A stretch of 64,000 nt of DNA from the NCBI GenBank assembly GCA_963556145.1, contig OY744473.1, forward strand, positions 1,612,001-1,676,000, read 5' to 3'. The position numbers and the translations under genes were made by a program. Below, piece by piece: positions 21,250 through 31,851 of this stretch; position 1 is the stretch's first letter; each line of letters starts with the position of its first letter. The notes under the pieces are model-generated. The model was not told where the DNA came from. It did no database searches and saw nothing but the letters and a program-made list of their open reading frames with translations. Source of the DNA: Hygrocybe punicea. Its lineage: Eukaryota; Basidiomycota; Agaricomycetes; Agaricales; Hygrophoraceae.

Positions 21250-23733
21250 ATCATGGGAAAGATACGCTGAAAGGGCTCAGCTTTCCTCTTCCCCTTCAAC
21301 TTCTTTCCAGAACCTTCAGCACTAGGCTGTACAGGACCTCCATCAGCAAGATATTTTGCTAAATCCTTGAAGTGATAGGTGGACTTTTCAAAACCCCACA
21401 TGGCAAGATCAGAAGGGCACCTCTTGTCATTCTCCAACCACAAAACCATGTCAGGAAAGTTAGAAACCTTTGGAAAGTTAGGGCTGAAATATCGGAACCA
21501 CATAGACTTAGAGACAAATAGCTCAATGAGCTCAGTCCTGGTCAGTCGCTTTCCCCCCCAAGTTCCTTGAGAAATCATGAGTTGCATGGTTTTAGACACC
21601 TGGGCGTGTGCCATATATTTTTCGTATGTGACACATAGACTGTTATCATTGCGATTGGTAAGATGGGGAGGAATCCCAAGGAGAGTTACAATATCCTGTG
21701 TGGTGGAGGGTAAGGCAACGTCCGAAGTAGAGGCCATCTCAGGGGTCAGAGCTGTGAACAATAAATCATCCTCCTGATCCTGTATATACATTAGAAGATG
21801 CAGGTGAGACAAACAGCACACGACTGACCACCAAAATGGAGAGAACCCAGTCAGAATTTGCATGCTTCCAATTAACAGACTCATTGTCCTTAAGGGCATC
21901 CTGAAACCTGCCACAAACTGCCCACATGTCATCATCATTATGCACATAAACATGGTTGTTAGATTCTATACCAGGGTTAGTCCATAAGTTTGACTTAAAA
22001 GAATAAAGATAACTTACTTCGAATTGGGGAGTAACGTCTTGCCAGCTGCGACAAGATAGGTGGGAGACCAGGAACAATCTGATGCTTTATGGACATGGCA
22101 GGTTTAGCATCCTCGCACTTGCTCATGTACAATAACACCTTCCCCATCAGAGGGGTCACAAGTTCTTCACGATGCATCTCATGGGCATCAGCAAAATTAA
22201 ACACATTGCCCATGGCTCTCCTACGAAATTGACCCCCAGTTAGTGTATTGCACGGGTAACCCCCGGGTATTTTTGGCTGTACCCGTACCCGCACCCGTTG
22301 TACCCGTGGGTACAATACCCGCGGGTTGTACCCGTCATTTTAAGCCCGGGATCGTCCAAAACGGTCAAGTATTGAGCTAGATATGCTCAAAATACCTCAT
22401 TGGAGTATTTTGAGCATATCTAGCTCAATACTTGACCGTTTTGGACGATCCCGGGCTTAAAAAAAAACTGGCGGGTCCAGGAATCCGTACCCGTACCCTA
22501 CCCGTACCCGTACCCGTGGCAAAACCCGCGGGTTTACCCGTACCCGTGCAATACACTACCCCCAGTCATGCGAGAAGCACCCTGCAGATTTGCTCGCTGT
22601 GGGCTGCCAGGCAGACTCCACCTCATGACCCCATCGAAGTCGACATCTATCCCCAATATACTGGCCCCAGGGGCCGGATCCTCACCACCGCTGTAGTTGA
22701 CTTCATTATCTGGGGAATTTTCCCCCTCATTGTTGCTGACCGTACCACCCCCACCCTTGTCCTCAGCAACCTTGAAATCATCATCAGCCTCCTCAGTATC
22801 CTCTGCCCGTACCTTGGGCCCCTTGCCATTCTCACAAGGATAGTCTGGCTCTGGGGAGCCCTCACTGCCATCGCCCTCGCTGCCATTGCTCTCGTCTCCC
22901 TTGCCATCATTCTCGTTGGCGTCATTGTTCTCGTTGGCGCCACAGTTCTTGTTGGCACCGTTGTTGTTGCTGTCGTTATCATCATCGCTGTCATCGTCGT
23001 TCTCATTGCCGTCGTCATCATTCTCATCTTCGTCAAGACCATTCCCACGGCCCTTTGCTCAGTCGGTGGCCCCTCGGGTTGCAGCACCGACGTTACAGAC
23101 ATCCGAGCGACGCTGACGACCCATGGCCACAGGGGGGCTCGATTGGGGTGTAGGGTGGTGGTTGGACATTGATGAGGCAGTGGGGCTATGGTCAGCCCAC
23201 TACGCTCGAGGGCGCGCTCAGCCCTAAATCATGGCTGTTAGTCAATATGTAGCCATGAATAAGTGAAAGTCAAATGTACTTGGTAAGTTTGATGGGTGTC
23301 CCAGCAGCATTGGCGGCCTTATCTTTCGCGGCGCGCTGTGCAGACGACATCCTGAAGAAAAACAAGAGTTAATAGACGACGGCGTAACCCTGTGAGCAGG
23401 TACGCACTTTTGACCTTTCCCGTTCCCTTTCCCATTCCGTTTTTTAGCTGGTTGCACGGTTTTCGTGTTTGCCTGGGCATTGGGTGTGGCCTTGCGGTGG
23501 GTTTTTTCTTTTTTGTGGCTATTGACGACCGTCTTCGTCCCTGTGTTGACCTCAACCTGTTCAGTGTCCACTGTGGCCATGCGGCCGTTGTCGTTGTGGG
23601 TGTCGACTATCGTCTCTGCTGAGTTGACCTCGACCACTTCTGTGGCCATGGCAGCACACCTTGCTGCGCAGCTGGTGTTTTTTTGTGTATCGATGGCCAT
23701 CTTCTTGGCCTGATTTGATTGGGTGGTGGGCAT
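21250..23733 (-). pseudogene. Second gene of the Plavaka/CACTA-like element (unknown function), decayed and MITE-interrupted
   Basis: Minus-strand remnant that starts near 23733 (MPTTQSNQAKKMAIDTQKN) with a Lys/Thr-rich head, a short exon, and an Asp/Glu/Asn-rich acidic stretch (22.65-23.1 kb) where the frame shifts and stops. It then continues FRRRAMGNVFNFADAHEMHR, KVLLYMSKCEDAKPAMS, an exon with HVYVHNDDDMWAVCGRFQDA, and a C-terminal domain (LGIPPHLTNRNDNSL, TWGGKRLTRTELIELFVSKS, WLENDKRCPSDLAMWGFEKS) ending in a KKLKGKRK basic patch. A 318-bp MITE at 22241-22558 splits it between the ASRMTGG and QFRRRAM blocks. Function unknown; it accompanies the tnp2 gene in the same orientation. Confidence 0.6.
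22241..22558. mobile_element. hAT-type MITE with palindromic core, 318 bp (ACCCG family)
   Basis: Termini TAGTGTATTGCACGGGTAA and its complement. Exact 8-bp duplication CCCCCAGT at 22233-22240 and 22559-22566. Subterminal ACCCG/CGGGT repeats occur on both sides. The core (about 22346-22460) is a palindrome with arms of about 54 nt that includes CGTCCAAAACGGTCAAGTAT. Confidence 0.93.
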
Positions 23734-23944
23734 TGTCATCATAGTCGTCATAGTCGTCATAGTCGTCGTAGTCATCATAGTCAGTTCTAGGCGTAACCCT
23801 ATACCCAGGTATTACTGAATTGATTATTTTGGTGTTGTTTGGCATGGCAAATGTTAAACGATGGTCCGTGCGCAACAAACAAACCCATATAAACCCGTCA
23901 CATTGATAATATTTATTTCGGGGAATTCCCCCGCTCTCTAATAA

Positions 23945-24084
23945 TATAGTAGATTTAAATATTAAATATTAAATATTAAAATGGAACTCGGATGGATTTT
24001 ACATGGACTCCAGGTGGACAAAAATGGGTCACAGTTCATGTGGATTCCACATGGATTCCACATGGAATTTACCTGGAGTGGGTC
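23945..24084. repeat. Short CCACATGGATT repeat cutting off the tnp2 gene
   Basis: Three copies of TGGATTCCACATGGA-like sequence between partial inverted repeats (ACTCCAGGTGGAC / TTTACCTGGAGT). Transposase similarity stops here, so this may be a further small insertion. Confidence 0.4.
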
Positions 24085-27000
24085 CCACCCATGCAACTTC
24101 TGGAGCCATATGACAGAGTGTGTGAATTGCTGGACATACAAAATGTATGCGACAAGGTTTGCACTGGTAATTAGGGAAATGCAGGGATAAGGGTAAATCC
24201 TTTTCCGCAGGTATCCGTACTCTTAAGAGTACGAGTACGGATACAGATTCTCGTATCTGTGGGCTTCAAAATGAGCCGGAGATCATCCAAAACGGTCAAG
24301 AATTGACTGAGATAGAGACTAAACATTGATTGGACTCTATCTCAGTCAATTCTTGACCGTTTCAGGTGATCTCCGGCTCATTTTGATCGCGAATCCGTGG
24401 GTAAAATCCGTGGATATTGCATCCGTATCTGTGGGGAGTACGAGTACCGATACAGACAAATGTATCCTGGGATTACCCCTGCATTTCCCTACTGGTAATA
24501 CAAAGTCTCAAACTCATCTACATATTCTTGTAGGGATTCATGGCCGCTCTTGAGGTCTTCAGTAGAGACCCGTCTCTGCAGTAGTACCCTGATTCCATAG
24601 ATGAGTTTGCAGTAGTGTCGCCAGTATTTTTCTGGTAGGATGTCATAAAAGAGAGCAGGGCCAGGGCCATAGAAATAAGTCAGGAACTCCCAGGCTTTGT
24701 ATCCACTATTGATTTTTTTGGCTGGATTACGAGGGGGGTGGTCAAAAGATCCAGGGAGGTAAGGTGTCGCATCTGAAACAGCTTTGCCATAGTCCATCCA
24801 GACTTGGCCCTTCAGAACAGCCCAGTCCCAGGTAGATTTATTGTCAAGTGGATCACGATCAATAGTTCCACACCAGAGGCTAAGTTTGAGATCTGGTACA
24901 TTTAGTGCAGGAAGTTGCATCATGTCTATCCCGAAACACCTGGGTACTGGCAGACCACAAGGGACAGAAGAAATGATACTTGGTTTGCATATGCCAGTCT
25001 CAAGCCGCTGCTTTTTGAATTGGGTTTTATTCCGAGAAGCCTTGAGAAAGGCCAGATTTGCTTCATATCTTGCAGCCAAACCATCTGTGATTTGGTTTAT
25101 GGAAATGTCATTGTGGTCACATCCAGTTACTTTATAGTTGTCAGGCTTGAGCCGAGCAGGGTAATAGTGAGGTAGTCTGGACTTGTGCCAACCAGGAAGA
25201 TTGCAGTAGAGTCGACACCCATTTTTCCCATGATGCCCAACAAGACCACCGGGTTGGGCCAGTCTGATGAAATCAGCACATCCAAGGAGAAAGAACAGAT
25301 GTGAGATGAAGGTCCTGTTCAATTCTGCATCCCATATCTGGAGACCTTCATTTTGAATAGTGGCAAGATGATGCAACGCAATGAGTTGAGATATTTCGGT
25401 AGATTTGGGCCCAGTATAATCCCACCTGGGAGCACTCACTTTTTCTTGTAGTGAAGGTCAGGTGATTGATCCAGAATGACCCAGATGTAAATCCAGGTAT
25501 CGGAAGCCTTTTTTTTGTAGAGTTAAGCTCCATCGACGGATAACATGAGTGCCATGTTGCCAGATTTGATTTGGCCCTCTAGAACTTGGTCTAGGTAGTC
25601 ACTTCCACAGAAGACATCATCATAGAAAGCCAGGTTTCCATCATTGCCCTCATGCTCAGCAAGAATTTCTGCCATGTGGCATTCACAATATCGCATACTT
25701 TTTGCCCCATCTGTGGTCCTCCATAGGGCTTGGAGCTGTGGACCAATGGGGCAAGTGTAGAATTGCTGCCGAGGTACATTTTTGTTGGCTGTACTCTTGA
25801 GGGGGTCATACCGAGGTTCATGGCAGAAATGACACTCCTGGAGATTCGCCCAAGGTCTGGTGTATGCAATACAAGAGTTGATGCACATGTCATGAACAAT
25901 TGGAATGATGCTGCTGAGTTCCTCAACATGCTGTTTGACCTGGTCAAAGGAGAGCATTCCACTGTCAGGGTAGCATTCAAGTATGTTTTCCTGGACAGCT
26001 TTGTATGTTTTCTCAGAGGCATTCTGCATGTCCATATAGCTCTTAATAGAGAGCCACTGATATGCACTCAGCCATCCTGAGCTCCAATTTCATATATTTT
26101 GCAATTCCTTGCGACTTGATGCGACTTACCACTCTTCGACCTTCTGATCACATCGCAACTATTGGAGATATTTAGTTATCACACTTCAAAGTATTTCCTT
26201 TGTTCTCTTTGTTCTCTATATTCATTTATCGTTCTCTCTACCTATCCTTTCTTCTATATGCCCTTTATCTTACATATCTCCTTTTAGTATCATCCTTTCA
26301 TCTCTCTTCCTTTGTCCTTACAGCTTCTATACCTGCCTGTATGAGCCACTAGACAGCGAACCCCAAGAGAATCAAGACAGACGATCATTCCCCCTTCATC
26401 TCAGAGCTTCCCCTTCATCATAGTCCCATTCTCTTCACATTCCATCACGTTTTCTCACTGTCCAACCCTTCAATCTCACTGCGACTTTTGATTTTATCGC
26501 AACTCTTCGATTTTGATTGCACCACTCCAGTTTTGATTGCAGCACTTCTCTTGAGTTTCTCACCCACTTCTATTCATTCTCCTTCATTTCCTATACTAGT
26601 GTAGGCTTTCCAAAGTTCCTTGCACCTTTTCACCTTTTGTAGTCGTAGGATTTCCCTTCTTATAGCTACATATAGCTTATCACCGCACATCAGGATCCTC
26701 AAGGACAAGAACGTGCTCTGGTGGATTATGCAGACAGTCACAATTTTATTCACTGAGGTTGTCATGAGCATCACCCAAAGAAGCATTGCAGATCAGATCA
26801 TTGAATTGGTTCGTCCATTCAACCTCATCGGCTTCATATCTGTTGAAGTGATTTAATTGTTCTTGCTCCAGGTTGTGGATGGGGGGATCTTCATTCATAG
26901 CAGCATCACCAGCATTGCCAGGTCTGTCATCCTGTGCCTCTTGTTGCTGGAGACAACCAGGATCATGGCCTTGTAAATTGTCATGGTCACTAGTGCTAGC

Positions 27001-27260
27001 TGGGTCAAATACATCATCACCATTTAGTTCCGAGCCAGGAGGTAAACCAGGACCAGATGCCAGGAGCCAGAACCAGATGCCATGCCAGAGGAAGAAGGAG
27101 AACCAGAACTAGAAGCCACACCAGAGCCAGGGGAAGTACAAGCACCAGATGCCATGTGAAACCTAGAACTAGATGCCACCATGGAATCCAAGTCAGATGG
27201 GCTACAATCCATTGGATTGTCAACAGGTATATCCTTAATATCAAGAGTGTCAATTATTTC
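24085..27260 (-). pseudogene. Plavaka/tnp2-type transposase, broken
   Basis: DNA transposase of the Plavaka (CMC/CACTA-related, tnp2-like) group common in Agaricomycetes. Readable from 5' to 3' on the minus strand: N-terminal fragments at 27.2-26.7 kb (HFNRYEADEVE); a gap filled by unrelated pyrimidine-rich sequence (26.08-26.57 kb); then MQNASEKTYKAVQENI, SFDQVKQHVEELS, YTRPWANLQECHFCHEPRYD, VPRQQFYTCPIGPQLQALWR, MLSVDGA, WIYIWVILD, VGHHGKNGCRLYCNLPGWHK, HYYPARLKPDNY, KKQRLETGICKPSI, STWDWAVL, DATPYLPGSFDHPPRNPAKK. Stops fall right after SVDGA (TAA for the expected Gln) and after YKKK (TGA). A hAT MITE (24172-24491) interrupts it after ETLYYQ; removing the MITE restores CRIHFVCPAIHTL and CHMAPEVAWVGP. 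Clearly inactive. Confidence 0.88.
24172..24491. mobile_element. hAT-type MITE with palindromic core, 320 bp (GTACGGATAC family)
   Basis: Termini TAGGGAAATGCAGGGRTAA and complement. Exact 8-bp duplication CTGGTAAT at 24164-24171 and 24492-24499. Subterminal GTACGAGTACGGATAC-type repeats. Its palindromic core shares CATCCAAAACGGTCAAGAAT with the 22241 element. It is inserted in the coding sequence of the tnp2 transposase, which continues in frame on the other side. Confidence 0.93.
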
Positions 27261-28442
27261 TGAAGGACGAGATATCTAGGGCATCACCCAATGATTCACA
27301 TCGTCTGCTGGCACTTCTTCTGAGTCTGCAGGTGGGTTGTTCTCTTTCTCTTTTCCTTTCAACACCTTCCGAGTCCTCTTGGACAAGTTCGAACACTTGT
27401 TAACACATTTTTTCCTTGTAATGTCTGGTCCTGTCCGATTTGAAGCTGACAAAAAGGCTCAAAATTCTGGAGAAAATTCATCCAGGGCACGGTGCTGGCT
27501 GTGTCTGTTGTATGTTGTCAATGACACCTTTTTCAGGGGGTTTCCACAGTATCAGGAGCAAGAGCAAAAGTATCTGGGTTCCATGGGATGTTGGACACAG
27601 ATATGCCAGTGGTTGTAAGACAGCTTGCAGACAGAAAAAAAAAGTGTCATCACATATAGGGTATGGTAGGGGTACAGGTTTTCCCGTGGTATTTCGGCTA
27701 AGGGTATTGTGGTTTCGGGTACAGTTCCTGAACCCGGCTCCTGCACCGACACCGCAACCTGTTTTGGCAGTGTCACGGTACTTGCATGGGATTTGCCGAC
27801 TTGTGCGCTGGCACATCATCTCCCCAATTTTTGCTGGCACACCTTCATCTTCCCAATTTTTGCCTACCCCTCTGCTGCCCTCAAACCTTCACTCTCTGTC
27901 TTTGTGTTTTCCAAACCAGGTAAGACCGATTTATTTCAAGTTCGAACATTCCACGCTAACAAACAATCCAGTCTGATCACGTCCACCATCTAAGTGGTTA
28001 GCCCAATTGCTATCGCAGTCCTGCCCTGGCCTCCTTTGATGCGTACATTCATGTTTCGTCACCGATTGCCACTAACCTCATTAAATAAACCAGCCAGCTG
28101 TGATATGCAGACGCCAATTCCAACACTGCCTTGCACCCTCAATTTTTCTGACCGACCTTTGCCTTATTTGTGTGTAAATCCACGTTTCTTCTCATGATCT
28201 AATTTATATTGACTTTATTAAAGCAAATTCTGGCAGTAGAATGTTCCTGGTGGTGCCCTGGCGGCATATTCACCCTTGGTCTTTCGAGGTGACATCTGAT
28301 GAAATTGCTAGTACTTCCTGATGAAGGTACATGTTGTCATCCTGTTCACAGGGGCACATTTTTCAAATGGAGGGTGCCAAAGTGTATAAAGGACACGTTT
28401 ACGAGTAAAGTACATTCCATTCCGTTTTCTTGTTGTACACCC
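27261..28442. other. Unassigned sequence between the Plavaka-like and hAT remnants
   Basis: Several open frames but none with a recognisable signature. Presumed transposon flanks. Confidence 0.4.
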
Positions 28443-30055
28443 ATGGCTAAACGACTTGCCTCGAAGTCTTCAGCCGCTTCATTTAACTCGTCTGCCAAAT
28501 CTATGGCATCCAAGTCATCTGTGGCCTCATTGAAGGCTGCCAGCATTGGCCACGCTGTCACAAGAGCTACTAAAACTCTGGCCCGCCCTTTCAAGAAACT
28601 CAAGCAGACTGTTGCAGCATTCATGCATTCCCACTTGTCTCAAGAGGCTACCACCAAGGACGACAAGGGCACTGATGCCCAGCCAATTGACCTTGACAAC
28701 AAGTTGAGCATTTCTGGTACTACAGATGTTGTTGAGATCTCTTCCGACACTGGTGTGGACCAGCTTAATCCTGAACAAGAACTCGGTATGTCCTCTTCTT
28801 TGTTTGGTCCTGCCACCACTGACAAAAATCTACAGAAGCCATCAAAAAAACCTGGCGCTCGCCCATTTATTCATTTTTCACCTCTGATGTATCTGTACAA
28901 TACCACGAAGGACGAATTTGCCACTTTTTCCTGTGTGCTGCTTGAAAATGTAAGACGCATGCTGGTGGTGTACGCCGCTTCCAGGATTCAAAAGACAGGG
29001 CGTCGACTGCAAACCTCCGCCACCACGCTCTGCGTTGTTTTGGCAAGGACACAGTCAAAGATGCAACGAACAGTAACAACACCCGTAATGGCTCGATCTT
29101 TACCCTCTTTGCTTGCCAAGGCCAAAAGCCTGTTCAGTATTCTCATCGGTCGCACACAAACCCCAAAGTCTGGTGAGTTATTTTAAATACTATATAATGA
29201 CAGTTGTACTAACAGTTACTAATCTGTAGTGCACGCTTGGTGAAATGGGTCACTGAGAATAACTGGCCTGCCAATATTGTCAATGACCGAGAACTCTGAG
29301 ACCTCCTCACTGCTGGACAACCCCTCATCAGCATCCCATTGCAACATACTATTGCACGAGACATCAAGGCTTTATTTGAAAAATGCCGCGATCGTGTTGG
29401 CAAACTCCTCCAGGTGAGTAGTACCATGTGAAAATGTTGACAGCTACTGACTCTTATTCAGGAACACCCAGGCCATCTGCATTTTGCTACAGATGCATGG
29501 ACCTCTCCTAACCACTGCACCTTGGTTGGTTGGACCGTTCACCTGCAGTATCACGGTCAAATGTTCGGGTTCCTCCTAGACATCATTGAGGTTCTGGAGG
29601 TTAGTTTCTCAATCGTTAGTTCTTAATTGTGTACAATACTTACTCACAAAATTGGTCCTAGTCCCACACTGGTGTTACCCTCATGAAAGTGTTCCAAGGC
29701 ATGCTTCTCCGTTTTGGTCTGGAAAACAAGGTAAGTTTAGGGTTCGTTGAGGCGGGCTGATGCTAAAATAATATAGATTCTGGCTTTTGTTGCTGACAAT
29801 GCGACCCCTAATGACAAACAGACTGTATTCCTCGCACGAAAGGACAACACTTTTCAGGAAGAAAACCGTGGTCGATGTTTTAACCATACTATGCAGCTCT
29901 CTGCAACGATGCTCATCAAGCCATTCAATACCGGCATGTCTACTGGACAGGTTGCGGCTGATGAGTTGATGCATGACGATAGTGATGACATACCCTTACT
30001 CAAGGAGATGGAAGAGGACGAGAGTGAGGATGAAGATACCGGTTGTCACGACTAG
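28443..30055 (+). pseudogene. hAT-family transposase, truncated with two TGA stops
   Basis: N-terminal half of an Agaricomycete hAT transposase. Exons by splice sites: 28443-28785, 28836-29176ish, 29230-29413, 29462-29599, 29662-29730, 29777-30055. Seen in order: Ser/Lys-rich head (MAKRLASKSSAASFNSS); KKTWRSPIYSFFTSDVSVQY; a BED-type zinc-finger region (CHFFLCAA-stop-KCK, STANLRHHALRCFGKD); ARLVKWVTENNWPANIV; NDREL-stop-DLLTAGQP; HLHFATDAWTSPNH; WTVHLQYHG; FLLDIIEV; SHTGVTL; ILAFVADNATPND; GRCFNHTMQLSA; then an acidic tail. The C-terminal half with the dimerisation domain is absent. Both internal stops (28943-28945 and in exon 3) are TGA where the family has Arg, fitting CGA to TGA change. 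Could be a relative of the source for the hAT MITEs here, but I could not match its ends. Confidence 0.85.
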
Positions 30056-30975
30056 CGGTCGTGTGATGAATCTGTGGGTCAAATGGTTGCACGATGTCGG
30101 CAGTAGTGAGGTTTTATGTTCAAGGGTCTTTTAGTCGTAAGGTAGGGTTTTCAGGGATAAGGTTTTTGAGCAGTAAGGAAGTTTGTGAAGTTTGTTACGT
30201 CTAGTACAACTGCTAGGAGGAATACAAGAGGTCAAAGTTAGGGATCTATGTACTTCTTGCTCGTCGTCTTTTATACCCTTCGTCCCCTCCCACAGCCTCT
30301 ATGAGTCGTATGAGCACCAACTCACTATTAGTTTCTGTGGGCAGATGCGTCAGCTCTGCTGCGGTGCCCTGCGTTCGTCATCGCCGGGACTGCGATGTCG
30401 GCATGATCCGCGGTTGCATGACCCCGGCTTGACACGTCGTAAGCGAATTCGTAATGGGATGCGTCACCCCAGCAGTCCAATTCGTTGTTGTTGCTGTTGC
30501 TGTGTGACGTGTCGTTGTTGTGGATCGTGGGAGGTTGGAATGCCTCGAACGTTGATAGGGGGATCTCGGGATCGGTGGTGATGGGGACCCGTTGTACTCC
30601 TCGGCATATCGTTACGAGGATGAACGCATACACGACGATGATGGTAACAATAGCGGCGATAACTGATTGGGTCATGATTGGAGGGAGTTTGAGCGTGGGT
30701 AGTGAAGGTGGGGCGTCTTATTGTTCTGGTGTGAATGATGGGAGTAGTGGGTTTGTTGATGAAGTGGTAGAGGTCCCTTCCTGATCGGGAATGGGTTTCC
30801 ATTCGGTATAAAATGTGGTTGGATCCTTCGTTCCATCCCTCATCGATGCGATGTTTCCCCACTCGTGCCATCGTCTCATATTCTTCAAACGTTCTTCCCT
30901 CTTTAACTAGTGGGGTGTGGGCCATTGCTTTGCATGGCATGTTACTCGTCCCTTCTTTTAGCAAGAGAACACATA
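30056..30975. other. Unassigned, LTR-like start
   Basis: Similarity to the hAT transposase ends about where TGTCACGACTAGCGGTCGTG begins, which looks like the start of a basidiomycete LTR. A TATA-like CTTTTATACCC lies at 30270. I could not find the second boundary. A minus-strand frame at 30464-30964 has no clear family. Confidence 0.35.
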
Positions 30976-31851
30976 TTAAGATTGAGCATATATAAACAGT
31001 ATAGCATTATTACCATTACATGACAATAAATTAATATTTGAAAAGTCATCTATATCACCTTCATTAATACAAATTGATCTGGTTGATATATCATCATGAA
31101 ACCATACCATACTGTTGATGAATATGCGGGCAGTAAAATGTGCATCACCAAAGTACACAATTCCTCTCAATGTGTAAGCAGTGGATATGTCATCAATTGA
31201 CAAGTTTATAACTTGACTAATTATTAAATTCTCAATAGAGTCAACTGTAAACATGATTAGAGGTGGAATTTTGTTAAATGCAATAAATTTAGTAATCTCT
31301 CCCCAACACAATTGACATTTGTGCCGTTGTCTATTAACTATGATTTGAGCAAGACATGCTGAGATTGTTCCAGAAAATAAATATGAACAATGAAAGATGG
31401 CATGACATCTATCATTTTCCAGAATGGTTATGTTTTCACAATTCATACATTTAAGACAAGTTGAAGTCATTGGTTCATTTGCTTTCATTATATAATGGGC
31501 CAAATCACTTATGGCAATGCCAACTTGACCATAAGGAAATATTTCGGGTTTATCTTGATGCAATAAATGTCTGATTGTATTTCTAACTGTTTCTAAATCT
31601 GTTGTGTGATTCTTGGATCGTTTGAATCCTAAGCTCAAAATCTTTAATATTTCATTGATGCTATTGAATCTTTTTTTCCAACTTGATGGATCTTCATTCC
31701 ATATTGCTAGTAATATTGTAAAGAGTGAATCATAAGCACAGCTCCAATCTTGCGCATCCCATATAAACCCTTTTGGTTCATTTAATTCAATAGTACTTGT
31801 TTTTCGTCTTTTTTTCACAATGGAAGATGAACTTACAACTTGTTGTAATTT
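30976..31851 (-). CDS. Helitron C-terminal ubiquitin-protease-like (C19-type) domain
   Basis: 280 codons directly following the Rep/helicase frame, in the same frame, separated by a single TGA (31852-31854). It has a cysteine box DWSCAYDSLFTILLAIW (Cys about residue 27 of the open part), two Cys-pair knuckles (CLKCMNCENI and HKCQLCWGEI) and a histidine box LRGIVYFGDAHFTARIF followed by WFHDD. This is the layout of ubiquitin-specific-type cysteine peptidases, and closely similar domains end Helitron polyproteins in agarics. Expression as a separate protein has no obvious ATG start, so either stop-codon readthrough or an intact ancestor one mutation away is implied. Substrate unknown. Confidence 0.7.
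   Translation of the reverse strand, partial: KLQQVVSSSSIVKKRRKTSTIELNEPKGFIWDAQDWSCAYDSLFTILLAIWNEDPSSWKKRFNSINEILKILSLGFKRSKNHTTDLETVRNTIRHLLHQDKPEIFPYGQVGIAISDLAHYIMKANEPMTSTCLKCMNCENITILENDRCHAIFHCSYLFSGTISACLAQIIVNRQRHKCQLCWGEITKFIAFNKIPPLIMFTVDSIENLIISQVINLSIDDISTAYTLRGIVYFGDAHFTARIFINSMVWFHDDISTRSICINEGDIDDFSNINLLSCNGNNAILFIYAQS

Larger units (their letters stand above)
15936..21275. repeat. Very large palindrome / long inverted repeat
   Basis: The left arm begins with CTTTCAGCATATCTTTTCC, then GCTCAGCCGAGATGGACAAT; the right arm ends with the complement (GTCCATCTCGGCTGACCC, then GGAAAGATACGCTGAAAG). The arms match through the 44-bp repeat arrays, through CATTCAGTCTTGATCTCAAA (18073) / its complement (20255), through GGATCCTTGGTTATTG (19671) / its complement (19010), and down to the centre at about 19348 (GGGCAGGGTGATTCCCTGCC). 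Arm lengths differ because the left arm holds a hAT MITE (16160-17280) and a foldback element (18518-18890). The outer ends duplicate the 3' end of the neighbouring element's second gene, so both arms derive from the same transposon end. Confidence 0.85.

Noticed and set aside
22432..23172. Plus-strand open frame of 246 codons rich in Ile/Val
   Set aside because: It is antisense to the Asp/Asn-rich part of the Plavaka-like second gene and starts inside a MITE.
23886..24084. Continuation of the tnp2 transposase below 24085
   Set aside because: Similarity ends after the VAWVGP block; the remaining sequence is short ATGG/CCAC repeats and AT-rich filler.
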